From: Liolophura sinensis
Lineage: Eukaryota; Mollusca; Polyplacophora; Chitonida; Chitonidae
NCBI RefSeq assembly: GCF_032854445.1
Contig: NC_088297.1
Span: forward strand, 17,869,127-17,933,126
Length of the DNA: 64,000 nucleotides
Reading direction: 5' to 3'
The notes under the pieces were generated by a model. That model ran no database searches. It was not told where the DNA came from and worked only from the letters and a program-made list of their open reading frames with translations. The position numbers and the translations under genes were made by a program. Positions 1 through 11,015 of this stretch are shown here, piece after piece. The first letter of the stretch is position 1. The number at the start of each line of letters is the position of its first letter.

Positions 1-835
1 AGGTCTTAGGTGTAGTTCTATCGGCAACCCGTAATACAAGCTCGTTAAATTTTAACAAAGGATCATCTGCTGCTTTGAGAGTCTCTGGAGAGATATCAGC
101 CTCACAGAACATCTCAAATGCGATCCAATGTGCTTTATCGAAATTCCACCTAGCTACACGTTCTAAAGAATTAGAAGTGATATGCTCTAGGATTATAGGA
201 AAATGGTCACTACCACAAAGATCGTCATGCACTTTTCAAGAAAAATCAAGAAGTGATGGATCCGAGATAGTGAAATCGAAGGAAGAATAAGCGTCATTTC
301 CTGGATGTAAATAGGTATTAGAACCGTCATTGAAATAGCACAGTTCCTTTTTCGATAAGAAGTCTTCCATTACCTTGTCCTTATTTTTAATGTTATTACT
401 GCCCCATAGGGGTTTATGGGAAGTAAAATCTCCCATTATTATAAACGGTTTAGGTAACTGTTCTGTAAGATCATGTAACTGAGAAGCTCACCAAGAAGTG
501 TACGGAGGTATATACACCGAACATAATGTGACTCCACACAATGAAACACAAACAGCCACAGCCTGAAGCACTGTATGCAGAGCAACAGGGCTGTGGATAA
601 TACTATTATTTATGAATATCGAGGAGCCGCCTGCAGCTCGCTCTCCTTTATTTGAATAAGTACTATATGATGAATAATTCTGAAGAGTTATTTTATCTTT
701 GTCAGATGTCTTCAGGTTAGTTTCCTGACGACACAGGGCAATAGGATTTAAAGATTGAACTAGCTGTGCTATTTCAATAAAATTTCCCTTAAGACCTCGA
801 CAATTCCATTGTATAATTTTGCCTAAAAAAGACAT
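1..835 (-). pseudogene. LINE ORF2 endonuclease fragment
   Basis: Minus-strand remnant of the apurinic-type endonuclease that starts ORF2 of a non-LTR retrotransposon. The N-terminus at 835 reads into IIQWNCRGLKGN, the usual opening strand of this fold. A later piece at 236-436 has GDFTSHKPLWGS, the GDFN-type motif, and just beyond it a short stretch reads GSDHFPI, the catalytic SDH motif. At least one frameshift separates the pieces, near 440-490. The window edge cuts the element, so no reverse transcriptase is visible. It lies downstream of its own ORF1 (844-1,985). The clade is probably Jockey or I-like because ORF1 has zinc knuckles, but this is inference. It is a dead copy. Confidence 0.75.
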
Positions 836-843
836 TATGGAGG

Positions 844-1985
844 AAGGCGTATGTGGGATTTCTCTTTATGTTTGGACCGGGGACGACCATTCCTTCGAGA
901 TCGGCTGTTAGACCTCCCTGGTGCGGGTGATGTATCTATCACCTCCGCATGTGATGTTGAAGGAGCAACGTCCTTCAACCATCCAAACCTATTAAAAGTT
1001 TGGACAGGGTCCCTAGTGGCCTTAGAAGGACGCTCTGTAGGGCCACTAGATTTATTATTTTTTTATTACCAGAATTATTTGCACACTTAGCTCTGGCAGG
1101 TTTGTTTTTGCTTTGATCAGGTTCAGGGTTATCAGTTTGTTCTGTAATATTTACTGGGGGTTTTTGAGTTACTGTAGTTGTCTGAGTTGAACAGGAATTA
1201 CGTGCGGGTTGAGCAGCAGGTTGTAAAGAACTAGGTTTGTCGTTTCCAATGGGCCAAGTCAAGGAGGTTTGAGTAGCAACAGATGCTACTCGCTTGACCG
1301 CATTGGCAAATGAAGTCTGCAGTGAAGAATTAGGAGGCGATCCTAGTTTGCTGGCCTCCTGATACGATATATTCTTTTTAGTTTTTCTTTTACGAAAAGT
1401 GGGCAGTCCCTAGAGGAGGCCACGTGATCTACACTGCAATTACAGCACTTAACTGTGCTGCTACAGTCGAAACCATCATGACCTTCACTGCCGCACCGAA
1501 AACAAACCAGCTTTTTATGCATTGGCTCTTGCCATGACCAAACTTTTGACAGTTAAAACGTGTCGGGTTAGGCATATATAAATCCATCCTAACCCTATAC
1601 GGGCCAATGTAGATATACGATGGAATAGATTTACTGTTGAAGGTTAGAAGATATGTATTTAGTTTAATGATATTACCAGATTTCTTCATAGTGAAGCGTT
1701 TCACTCTGGTAAGACCCTGCGATTTCAGTTCTGTGCAGATTTTCTCTTCTTATAAATCAATGATATCCTGATCCCTGTCACGTATAATTCCTTGACCGCT
1801 GTTCAGGGAATTATGAGGGGATGTATACAAAGGAATATCTGTTATTTCGCTCAAAGCTAATAAATTGATGGATTGTTGTTTCCGGAAACATTCAATGAGA
1901 ATGTCTCCGGATCGTAATTTTTTGACGTTTTTTAAAGTACCTGCTGATCCCTGCAAGGCCCTTTCAAGTACAAATGGATGAATTT
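844..1985 (-). pseudogene. LINE ORF1 (Gag-like) fragment with CCHC zinc knuckles
   Basis: Minus-strand remnant of the nucleic-acid-binding ORF1 protein belonging to the LINE at 1-835. The readable parts are an N-terminal piece (1,750-1,956), a middle piece with the first knuckle NCQKFGHG (1,429-1,704), and, after a one-base frame change near 1,500, two further Cys/His clusters (CGSEGHDGFDC, CCNCSVDH). A low-complexity Pro/Thr/Asn tail follows (975-1,262). Three knuckles in a row are usual for Jockey/I-clade ORF1 proteins, which package the element RNA. Several frame changes show that it is not functional. Confidence 0.65.
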
Positions 1986-2002
1986 GTACAATTTAGCGCA
2001 CA

Positions 2003-2505
2003 ATACCTGTGAGCTAAGTACATTTTTGTATGTTTGTTCGCCACAGATTCAGCCAGGGCACAACACCTGTAAGCTAAGTACATGTTTGTATGTTTGTTTG
2101 TTCGCCACAAATTCAGCCAGGGCACAACACCTGTAAGCTAAGTGCATGTTTGTATGTTTGTTTGTATGTTTGTATGTTTGTTCGCCACAGATTCAGCCAG
2201 GGCACAACACCTGTAAACTAAGTACATGTTTGTATGTTTGTTTGTATGTTTGTATGTATGTTCGCTACAAATTCAGCCAGGGCACAACAGCTGTAAGCTA
2301 AGTGCATGTTTGTATGTTTGTTCGCCACAGATTGAGCCAGGGCACAACACCTGTAAGCTAAGTGCATATTTGTATGTTTGTTCGCCACAAATTCAGCCAG
2401 GGCACAACACCTGTAAGCTAAGTGCATGTTTGTTCGCCACAAATTCAGGCGGGGCACAATATCTGTGAGCCAAGTACATGTTTGTATGTTTGTTCGCCAC
2501 AAATT
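2003..2505. repeat. minisatellite, about eight units of variable length
   Basis: A core containing TTCGCCACAGATTCAGCCAG and GGCACAACACCTGTAAGCTAAG recurs about eight times. Units differ in length because a TTTG/TATG stretch (TGTTTGTATG) is itself expanded to different degrees. Open frames on both strands are by-products of the repeat period. It abuts the 5' side of the minus-strand LINE ORF1, so it may be the tandem 5' UTR of that LINE (inference). Confidence 0.9.
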
Positions 2506-3015
2506 TTTGTTTGCAAAGAATCCATATCCGCCAATAAATAAGATTGTCTGTATTTACTTGGAGTAGCTGCAATTATTACTGTTCAGTAAATATCAGACTC
2601 GTCCGTATGCTATATATAGCGGTTGATGACTCTAATGATTGAAAAAATTATAAAGCGACCTGTTTTATAAATTGTATGAATCTTTTTACCAATTGTGAAC
2701 GGTAACACGCACACAGTGATGGGTAATATTTTACAAAAGATAATTATACGGACTACTCTACAATAGTAGCAAAAATTCGACTGGATTTGACCTGAAAGGT
2801 TTTTTTTTTGGCCAAAAAATCTGCGGTATAGTTCCGTTTAAAGTTACACCTAAGAAACCGGAACACAGTTTAAATTTTTAAAGAAAAGGAGTGTTTAGAG
2901 GAAGAAATTGGCTTTCAGTCAGATAAAATGATTTTACCAACATGATGGACAAAAAATATCGCAAAATGGAAATAATAAACCCTAAAATGTTGATACATTT
3001 TCAATGTTCAGTTAC
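2506..3015. other. AT-rich non-coding stretch
   Basis: I see no coding signal or named repeat. It is AT-rich with short homopolymers and lies just 3' of the Ig exon on the minus strand, so it is probably intron or intergenic sequence of that receptor locus. Confidence 0.4.
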
Positions 3016-3342
3016 CTAAGACTCTGACAGTTTTCTCCTGCTGACCTGCTCCAGGTCCTGTACCGTCACACCGGAACGTCCTGCCGTCATCTCTCTGACG
3101 ACTAAGGGAGCTGATGTTCAAGTTATTGCTGCTTCCCACAAGGCTGATCACATCCTTCCAGGGCGTGTTCTGCTCTATGCGGACTCGACCATCGATTCTG
3201 ATAAGGATGACGTCAATCGGACCAGTTCTCCACAGCATATTCCCCTGTATACTGACATTACAGGGCAGGACCACCGCCTCTCCCTCAACCCCTTCCACGA
3301 CTCCCTGAGCACAAGTCTTGTCAGCAGAACTTAAACACAGCA
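3016..3342 (-). CDS. immunoglobulin V-like domain exon
   Basis: Minus-strand exon for one extracellular Ig domain of a receptor-type protein. The acceptor is CCCCAG just above 3,342 and the donor GTAAC lies below 3,016, giving 327 nt, exactly 109 codons, so it is a symmetrical exon. The Ig hallmarks are in order: VVLPCNVS (B-strand Cys), MLWRTG (C-strand Trp) and DDGRTFRCDG (DxGxxxC with the F-strand Cys). The linker GPGAGQQEKTVRVLG ends the domain. No signal peptide or membrane segment is in this exon. It lies about 7.5 kb downstream of the tail exon at 10,804-11,015 on the same strand, so it probably belongs to a neighbouring paralogue. Ligand and exact family are unknown. Confidence 0.75.
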
Positions 3343-3914
3343 CTGGGGAAACATACGGTTTTGTTTAGGGCAGTTAAAGCTTTAGAGTAAATGAGAGCTA
3401 ACCAACGAAGTAAGGCTCATCAGAAGAATAGCATTATTACATAGTTACAGATAGATAAATGCATTTAAATGGTCGAATTCTGTGCTTTGCTTTATGACCC
3501 ATATAACAGTCAGCTTGGTAAGTCTAACATTGTGATCGTTGCTGTGATTACAATGTGTGTATACATCACGAATTCGAGGGCTGAATATTTGCTGAGACTA
3601 CCCCGTGTTTCCAACCAACGATCTCAGAGTGTGTCACCAAATCGCCAATGTATGTGAGCCACTTGGACTCTATCTTACAATACCCTATGCCTGTTTTAGA
3701 CAGAAGTATTCCGAATGGCAACAAATCTGTAGCCAGTCCTTGGGTACTCTCATGTCACAAATTTCTGTACATACTCTAAACACAACATTTCATGTTGAGA
3801 TAGGTCTAACAATCACCTGCCACAAATGTCAGAATAATATTTGCACGTGCGTCCGTGTAAAGAAAAGAACTTTTTGGGACGTCAGAGGACCTCAGTATAT
3901 CACAGGAAGCCCGT

Positions 3915-4119
3915 TACTCATTTATCTATCTATTTATTTTTATGTTGGTTGGTGTTTTACGCCGTACTCAAGAATATTTTACTGATACGACGGCGGCCAG
4001 ACGGTGGTGGGTGGAAACAAGCATGAGCTGGACTTAAACTCACAGCGACCGCATTGGTGAGAGACTCCTGGGTCCATACGCTGCGCTAGCGCGCTAACCG
4101 ACTGAGCCATGGAGGCCCC
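3915..4119 (-). mobile_element. tRNA-derived SINE
   Basis: Read on the minus strand it begins GGGGCCTCCATGGCTCAGTC, a tRNA-like 5' end with an A-box-like TGGCTCAGTCGGTTAGCGC and a B-box-like GTGAGTTTAAGTCC. The 3' part contains ATATTCTTGAGTACGGCGTA and a short TTTA-rich tail near 3,915-3,945. The middle of the element is deleted compared with the copies at 52,385 and 61,930. It is a Pol III retroposon, not a functional tRNA. Confidence 0.75.
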
Positions 4120-5552
4120 ATATTCAACACAGATACGTATCCAGTCCAAGAACCAGCCCGCCATGATCAGCTTCACCGAGAGACTACGTGCACTTCCTTG
4201 TTCACACGATGTACGTACAGGTACACATACAATCTGCTTTACACATCGCAGGTAGGTCATGAAAAAAGGCGATCTATGCGTTAAGATATTCTTTCAAATT
4301 CACGATGCGTGTCACTATGTACAATGTAAACAGTATAGGTATAGTAAATTTTAGGAACCCCACCGCTGTCAGGGCAGAGTATTATTCCATCACCTGGTAG
4401 AAATATGATTCATCTTAATTCTACCCCACAGGTCAGCCATAGAGGCTGTGCTAGACATTTTTTTATACTTTAAATCTTGTTCTAAAGAAACACTAGAGAA
4501 ATCAAGGTTTATTTCTCCATTTCTGTAACTTATTTAGCCATTTATGTGATTTTTTTTAATCGTCTTTCCCAAGGACTTTTCACTTATGTCATGGCGGTCA
4601 GTTTTATGCGTGGTCGAAACAGGAATACCTGACGAAAACCACAAATCACGAGGAACTTATTGACAAGCTTTCCAACGTCTGTCGTACAGTAGTAAACGCC
4701 CTTGATCATGATGTTGGTTGAAGACAAGTGATCGTTAACACAAGATTTGCTTCGATATGGCTGACATATTGCCAATCTGGCCATAATCATTTATTACGAC
4801 ACATTGTTGGTAACATAAAACAGCGCTGTGCCCAGACATTTTGGATGCTTTCATTTTTATTCCAGGCTATTATAGAATAGGTTTAAGTTGAGTAGAATTC
4901 TTATGTATACATATATGTTGAACAAATTTTTTTTTTAAAGACAGAAAAATAAACTCAGCTAAGAATAAAGTAAGAACTGAATAATGTATGTGTTCCATTC
5001 ACATCTCGTACTAAACTATTATGCGACGAACAAAGTCAACCCGGCACGGGCCTGAAAGCAAAGTACGAGTTCCCCATGCTATCCATTCATAATATCGATA
5101 GTGCATCCGTCTACTTGTCCGTGGCCACAAACCTTCGTACTCTGGCAGGGAAGTGCAATTTTTCAACTTACGATCTTTACAGGCCAGTTATATCTTCAGA
5201 ACCGATGTTGAGCAATAAACAGTTTCATGCAGAATTCACTTAACATTTACACAAACAATGTCAGACCAAATGAATATATAATGGCACGCGTGACAATCTT
5301 TCTAGAAGGGTTGTTTTCGTAATACATGTCAAATACAGATTAGAAAGTCGTATAAATAGCAGCAAACAATTTAATGCGCATTCCACATGTCATCATGCGA
5401 GTAAACAGTTTTATACAAAAGCAAGCTATCACTGAAACATTTAACTTAAGTATGCAGTTCACAAAGGTATCTCACAAACCCGTGTGAGATGAATATCAGA
5501 AGTTTATGTACCACATACATACATGTTTATGTGCCACATACAATCGCCTATG
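4120..5552. other. non-coding; contains a dispersed repeat shared with 45,180-45,350
   Basis: No supported gene. About 4,425-4,605 is similar to 45,180-45,350: both have CAGGTCAGCCATA, then GAGAAAT...TTTATTTCTCCAT, TTTATGTGAT, and end near a GTCAT(A/G)GCGGTCA motif. This marks an unnamed interspersed repeat in two copies 41 kb apart. The rest is AT-rich and looks like intergenic DNA. Confidence 0.5.
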
Positions 5553-5656
5553 TAAATATATCCAGATGACATATGTAAATATATCCAGATGACATATGTA
5601 AATATATCCAGATGTAAATATATCCAGATGACATATGTAAATATATCCAGATGACA
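5553..5656. repeat. 23-bp tandem repeat
   Basis: Unit ATATGTAAATATATCCAGATGAC, about four and a half copies, one shortened to about 13 bp. It ends directly at the 259-bp direct repeat beginning at 5,659. Confidence 0.9.
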
Positions 5657-5658
5657 AA

Positions 5659-5917
5659 ACATACATATTATCATTGATTAGAAAATTTACATGTGTGTGA
5701 TTTCAAATTTTTCTTTTTATTATTTTTAGATGCTGAATTTGTAAAATTATATTATATGTGTTTTTCTTTATATCTCTTTTGGCTGTCTATTATATATGTA
5801 AATCACTTTGCCTTTCAGCCAATCACATCCAGCGCAGCTTGTATATTAAGCGAGGTTGTGGAGAATCTAGTAGATGCAGTTCAGCCAATCATGAGGATTT
5901 TCCTACAGAATTAGAAA
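5659..5917 (+). repeat. 259-bp direct repeat, copy 1 (truncated exon-like unit)
   Basis: About 98 percent identical to 9,899-10,157 and the same length. It contains a pyrimidine-rich acceptor (CTTTGCCTTTCAG) followed by an open stretch. In copy 1 the similarity stops inside the exon-like part, after GAATTAGAAA. The two copies bracket the HECT exon and the whole pogo element. Confidence 0.85.
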
Positions 5918-6169
5918 TTAGATTATATATAGTACTTTAGCCAAGTGAGTCAATCAGAGCCATCAAGCTACCTTGAGGAGAGTTTGCAGTGGAAGTAATA
6001 GAAAAATCCAAACAAGATCAACTTTATTGCATTGTAAACATTCCCAACTTCACCGGTAAATCCAAGTGTTTTGGCATTAGCAGTAGAATTATGAGGAAAA
6101 AAAGCATATGGAAGGAACAATTTTCCAGATTTTAATATGGTTTTCTTTTTTTTTTTTTTTTGCTTGTAG

Positions 6170-6278
6170 ACTTGTGATCAAATGGCGATTTGTCTCTCGA
6201 GTGGAAATTCAGATGACAGGCTTCAGTGCTCTTGTGCCACAGGACATGCTGAGGATATTTGATGAGAATGAGGTGGAG
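6170..6278 (+). CDS. HECT-domain E3 ubiquitin ligase exon
   Basis: A single internal exon of 109 nt. A long T tract and GCTTGTAG precede it, and GAG|GTAAGT ends it, an ideal donor. The readable peptide includes [15 protein letters not shown] and [16 protein letters not shown]. This matches the part of the HECT N-lobe (the E2-binding side) that in NEDD4/SMURF-type ligases reads WRFV..., then PxDLxxIFDENELE. Three or four residues seem missing after QMTGF. The catalytic cysteine lies in the C-lobe and is not in this window, and no further HECT exons were found up to the pogo element. It is either one exon of a long host gene or a copied fragment. The exon enters with two bases of a split codon and leaves on a codon border. 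Confidence 0.65.
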
Positions 6279-6727
6279 GTAAGTCATATCAATGTCCTTT
6301 AGATTTGAAGATATTTGATGTCAAAAGTGGGACAGTATCTATGAATAGTTCAATCCATTCTCCACAGTTGGATATTTCATGTATGTGGGGCAGGAATAAA
6401 CCTAATTAGTTGTCCAGAGTTTATGAAATTAAAATTATGATGGGTCCTGTCGGATGTCATCAACGGTCATCATGATGTTGAATTTATGGATTCTGCTTTG
6501 TTGATATGTACCTTTTTTTAGTGATAAAAATCACACTTAAGTGATATGTTGAACAGGATTGTGTTAACTGAATGATTTGCATTAAAAGCCATTTCAGGGG
6601 AGAGAACTCCATCTGCCTGTTTTGTGTTTGTAAGACATTCTGTGAAAAGCCTGGGCCCAGTTTCACAAATATGTCGTACATGTACCACAATCACACATAT
6701 AGCACAATGGTGCAGCACAATGGGTAG
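6279..6727. other. intron-like sequence after the HECT exon
   Basis: No coding signal. It runs from the donor GTAAGT to the start of the pogo-type element and is probably intronic. Confidence 0.45.
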
Positions 6728-7318
6728 GGCGGGGTAAAGCGCCTTTTGCCGAAATACAAAATATGACGTCATCTCCATCCTCGGCAGCAATGCGACACAG
6801 GTGCTGCCCTCTATGTTGTCAACTGACTGTTGCATCATCTCCGATCGAGCGGTGCTTGAGTTTTCTGCGAGGTAAGTTTGATTTTACCCAGGATTGATGT
6901 AAAAATTGACAGTTACATAAAGCGTTCTACTGCCAGTTTATTAACAGTAACGATAAAATGATATTGCACACCAATAAACTGATATGTACAGTACATAATC
7001 ACTACAAAATTAGTAAGTGATACTTTCAGGGTCAATCCCATAAAAAAGAAAGATCAAAAAGCACGTGGTGGGGGCAAAGCGCCCTTCAATTGTTGGAGGT
7101 AAAGCGCCTACCTAGGCGCGTTGCCCCTTCTTAGTGGGCGCTTTGCCCCTACATCTTAAATAGTACTAAAATGTACTAAAACTCTAAAGTCTTTCCTTAA
7201 AAATAATTAAACAAATATCTGCAAGATAAATATTAGACCTACATATTTACAGCATTGGCTGTGCAGCGTTGGCTATAATACTTGATCACAGTAATCACAG
7301 TATTTTCCTTTCTTTCAG

Positions 7319-8823
7319 CATCATGGTTAGGACTTACAAGCGTAAAACTAATCAAGGGGGATATGGAAATGACCAGTTAAAGTTAGCCCTGGAGAAAGTT
7401 CAAACAGGAATACCGCTGCTTGTCGCAGCCAAGGAGTTCAAAATTCCGCCAAGAACTCTGCGTCGTCATAGAGATGGACGAGTTGCCAATCCTGGTGTGT
7501 CACAACTGGGGCGATACAGAAATATTCTTTCCACGCAGGTGGAGAATGAGCTTCATGCTCACATAAAGTACATGGAAAAATCCTTATATGGTCTAACCAC
7601 AAATGACGTCCGACGTTTGGCGTATGATGTTTCTGAAAAATGCAATCTCAAGCATCCATTCAGTCATGAAAAGAAGATGGCTGGAAGGGGTTGGCTTCGC
7701 GCTTTCCTGTTACGCCATAAAGATATCAGCATCAGGGTGCCACAAGGTACTAACATTTCCAGAGCAGTTGGCTTCAACAAACCGAAGGTTCAACAGTTTT
7801 TTGGTGTGTATCGTCAGTTGCTAGAATCCAAAGAATTCACACCAAGACAGGTGTGGAACATGGATGAAACTGGAGTAACTAACGTCCACAAACCAGGGAA
7901 AGTTTTGGCAACAAGAGGCATAAGGCAAGTTGGTAAGATGACGAGCGGTGAAAGAGGGAAAAATGTCACTGTTATCTGTGCTATGAACGCTATTGGAGTA
8001 TATGTTCCTCCAATGTTCATATTTCCGAGAAAGAGAATGAATGACACATTGATGACAGGTGCTCCACCACAATCCGTTGGATATGCCAACCCCAGTTGAT
8101 GGACAGATTCCGAACTCTTCATTAAATGGCTAGAACATTTTGCATCCTTCACAAATGCCACACAAGGTTCTCACGAACAAATAGTAATACTGGATGGACA
8201 CCACAGCCACAAGACTCTGGCTGCAGTCACTTTTGCAAGGGCACACGAGATTCACCTGCTAACTCTCCCACCACACAGCACACATAAGATGCAACCTTTA
8301 GATCGGACATACTTTAAATCTTTAAAGAGTGCCTACAATGTTGCCGCAGATTCTTGGATGGTGTCGCACCCTGCGAGACGTATATCGTTCTTTGACATGG
8401 CAGGAATATTTGGTCAGGCGTTTCATCGGTCGGCTACCCAAGAGAAACGTATAAACGGCTTTCGCATGTGTGGCATTTGGCCATTCGATGAGAACGTCTT
8501 CTCGGACGAAGACTTTGCAGCGGCAACCGTTACGGACCAACCAGAACCGGACAATAATGAAATTGTGGCCACAGAAGATCCAGATGTACAACCAGATTTA
8601 CCAAATATGCCTTCCACTGGCGATTCATCCGAAGAGGACGAAGGGCCAGATGATCCAGAAAGCCATCGTGGCTTATCACACGATGGGGAACCTTCTGCCA
8701 GTATCCCATCATCTTGTGGAGAAACGCCGTTAACTACCGTGAAATCTCCAGGATCTTCCGATATCGCAGGTGCTACTCAACAGACAAATTCAGACGATTT
8801 GATTCACCAGGAATGTGCTGCAG
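7319..8823 (+). pseudogene. pogo/Tigger-type transposase, exon 1, with one internal TGA
   Basis: A DDE transposase that would cut and paste the surrounding element in the nucleus. The likely start is the ATG at 7,323 (MVRTYKRK), just after an acceptor CTTTCTTTCAG. Residues 1-60 form a helix-turn-helix of Psq/CENP-B type (VAAKEFKIPPRTLRRHRDG). The catalytic acids are D in WNMDETGV (near 7,863), D in VILDGHHSH (near 8,193) and D in MQPLDRTYF (near 8,301). A single in-frame TGA at 8,097-8,099 interrupts the otherwise open frame between the first two acids. An acidic linker precedes the donor GCAG|GTGAGT at 8,823/8,824, and splicing to 9,209 keeps the frame. The copy is young but inactive unless the stop is read through. 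Confidence 0.85.
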
Positions 8824-9208
8824 GTGAGTTAACATAAAGCTAATAAACATGTTTTATTGCTTTTACCGTTAAATAAGATTTAAAGAGAGGACAACTCAGT
8901 GAGATGGTGTCCTTTCGTTTAAAACTAACAAGACTTTATACTGTCCTCTCTTTAAATACATACGTCTCCAAGAGTCATAATTTCAAACCACTGCAAATGC
9001 TTATATGCACGTGGCTTATATATGTGAAAGTGTTTGGATGTGCTTTTGTGTTCAAGAGCTTTTACTTTTGCTGACAACACTGCTCTTTAAAATACCAATG
9101 CTGTCATCTCCAGGCTCAACTGAGCTAAAAATGGATAGTTTTATATGTATACTAGTGATATACATCTGTGTATGCAATTAAAACATGATTTGTTTGTACT
9201 GCTTACAG

Positions 9209-9639
9209 ATATAACTCAACTGATTCGCAGTTTGTCACCTCTGCCTAAATTGGCAGCTCCCCGTAGCAGAAAGCGGAAATCAGAGGAGGCAACACTGCTG
9301 ACAGCGTCCCTTTATAAAGATCAGCTGGTTGAGAAACAGAACATGAAAGCTTTGAAGGACAAGAAAGGGAAGTTGACTGGAAGCCGCAGAAAGGGCAAGG
9401 CAACAACAATCAAAAAGCCCAGAGGTACCCAACATCAGGGAACTCAGTGCGAAGACAGTGACGAGGATGGAGACGACCAGTGGCCTTGCCTTATTTGTAG
9501 TGAACCATTTTCGCGTTCGCGATCTAAAGAAGTGTGGGTGCAGTGCATGTGCTGTGAACAATGGGCACACGAGGAATGCACTGCTGGCGACGTGTGTTTT
9601 GTTTGCCCGAACTGTGACTCAGGTGATTCTGAGAGCTAA
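9209..9639 (+). CDS. pogo-type transposase, exon 2, PHD-like zinc finger
   Basis: Second coding exon of the transposon gene, after a 385-nt intron (8,824-9,208) with acceptor CTGCTTACAG. The first two bases complete the split codon left by exon 1. The first half is a basic, Lys-rich linker (SRKRKSEE, SRRKGKATTIKKPRG) that could be a nuclear signal. The C-terminus has PCLICSEPF, then VWVQCMCCEQWAHEEC, then CFVCPNCD, the C4HC3 spacing of a PHD-type finger, and stops at 9,639. C-terminal PHD-like fingers are known in some invertebrate pogo transposases. The finger may bind histone tails or help target choice (inference). Confidence 0.75.
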
Positions 9640-9898
9640 ATTTGTGTATATTTACAGTCATCATAACAATTAAGTGAATTAAAAAATTCACCGCTTCAAT
9701 TAGTTGTATTTTAATTTGGTTATTTCGACGGGGTTGGGGGGGGGGGGTGGGGTGTAAAGCGCCCGGGTATAGGCACTTTGCCCCACATACGTGGGCACTT
9801 TTCCCCACCCGTGGGGCAAAGTGCCTATTTGATCTCTTTTGTATTTCTCTCCTGAAACGACACTTAAAAAGCGAATTCGCCAATATAAGTCAGCTGGC

Positions 9899-10157
9899 AC
9901 ATACATATTATCATTGATTAGAAAATTTACATGTGTGTGATGTCAAATTTTTCTTTTTATTATTTTTAGATGCTGAATTTGTAAAATTATATTATATATG
10001 TTCTTCTTTATATCTCTTTTGGCTGTCTATTATATATGTAAATCACTTTGCCTTTCAGCCAATCACATCCAGCGCAGCTTGTATATTAAGCGAGGTTGTG
10101 GAGAATCTAGAAGATGCAGTTCAGCCAATCATGAGGATTTTCCTACAGAATTAGAAA
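9899..10157 (+). repeat. 259-bp direct repeat, copy 2
   Basis: Full partner of 5,659-5,917 with only a few substitutions. Here the exon-like part continues past the end of the repeat to a donor at 10,208. Confidence 0.85.
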
Positions 10158-10207
10158 ATGGTGCCACTGGTGAAGGCCCTGGCAGAGTGGGAGATCTCCA
10201 AAACCTC
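10059..10207 (+). CDS. candidate internal exon, unknown protein
   Basis: A 149-nt open stretch bounded by TTTGCCTTTCAG (acceptor) and CTC|GTAAGT (strong donor). In the frame that stays open the peptide begins NHIQRSLYIKRGCGESRRC and ends GPGRVGDLQNL. I do not recognise a domain. The same acceptor and first two-thirds occur at 5,819-5,917 but without the donor. Arguments for an exon are two good splice sites and an open frame. Arguments against are the lack of any family match and the fact that it lies in a duplicated segment. Confidence 0.35.
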
Positions 10208-10803
10208 GTAAGTCTATACTGATGAGGAGGAGCAGAACATTTTGTATAAGGAATACACATGCCATAACAAACAGAATATAAAATATCTATTAATCTATTG
10301 TAATATGTGGTACAGGTATGTGCGGTACAAGTATATGTGGCACAAACATGTGAGGGACAAGTATATGTAATACAGATATATGTGGTACAAGTGTTGCTTT
10401 GGTAGCACGTCTCCTACCGCAAAATTCTGTCAGAAGAATATTTTTATCAAGATCAAGTTCACGAAATTTTCGTTCAAAATGGTGAAACGACTCGCACCTT
10501 CAACATAATCTGTAACTCCTCATGGTGAAGACATTTATCAACTTTCATTGAAGTATGATGCACTGTATTATAGATGGTCCAAAAAATATGTAAGCCCAAA
10601 ACAGATTGAAAACAGCGATAATTTTGTCGAGAATGGAGAATACATGGCCTGAAACTCGACATTACTTTGCAGCTTTCCATGGTGAAACCACACATCAAGT
10701 TGATACAAGGAACTCTAATAAAATATTTTACACATACACATTACGTGTATCTAACGCATTTAGTACAAAAAATGAATGCGGGTAAGCATAAAAGTGTTGG
10801 TTT
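10208..10803. other. non-coding; degenerate tandem repeat at 10,300-10,395
   Basis: Units of roughly 17-20 bp built on GTGGTACAAGTATAT recur about five times at 10,300-10,395. The rest has no coding signal and lies just 3' of the receptor tail exon on the minus strand, so it may hold its 3' UTR. Confidence 0.5.
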
Positions 10804-11015
10804 TCAAAAGACTTGTGAAGAGTACGAACTACACTGGACGTTCTGGTAGTCTGCCCAGTCATCACTCTGTCTCGTTCTTGCATTAGACTCAACACCTTCC
10901 ATGTTCTCGTACGTGTTGTCATCAGAACTACGGGGTGACGTCATGGGCTCATAATGCACGTCACATGATCCTGGGTTTCTGGCGATGTTGTGAGCGAGCG
11001 ACTCGTAATGGTAAT
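10804..11015 (-). CDS. terminal exon: cytoplasmic tail of Ig-type receptor, tyrosine motifs
   Basis: Minus-strand last exon. The acceptor is TTTAAATACAG above 11,015 and the frame runs to a stop at 10,804. The roughly 70-residue peptide has no domain but carries regularly spaced tyrosines: YHYESL, VHYEPM, NTYENM and ADYQNV. Two are YxxM (the consensus for the PI3-kinase p85 SH2 domain), and YENM and YQNV also fit YxNx (Grb2-type SH2). This is typical of a signalling tail. The first two exon bases complete a codon started by the last base of the transmembrane exon (29,514), so the two exons join in frame across an intron of about 18.5 kb. Phosphorylation is inferred. Confidence 0.65.

Larger units (their letters stand above)
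6728..9830 (+). mobile_element. pogo/Tigger-like DNA transposon
   Basis: Element enclosing the transposase exons at 7,319-8,823 and 9,209-9,639. Both ends carry clustered copies of a short motif, GGGGCAAAGCGCC or GGGGTAAAGCGCC, in both orientations: left near 6,731, 7,070 and 7,095, with inverted copies near 7,111 and 7,138; right near 9,752 and 9,812, with inverted copies near 9,770. These look like terminal and subterminal transposase-binding repeats. I could not fix the exact ends or a TA target duplication, so the borders are approximate. Confidence 0.65.

Noticed and set aside
2218-2502. Cysteine-rich repeat protein on either strand
   Set aside because: The frames come from minisatellite periodicity on both strands.
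4030-4119. Possible functional tRNA gene
   Set aside because: The tRNA-like part continues into a SINE body and tail, and the acceptor stem does not pair.
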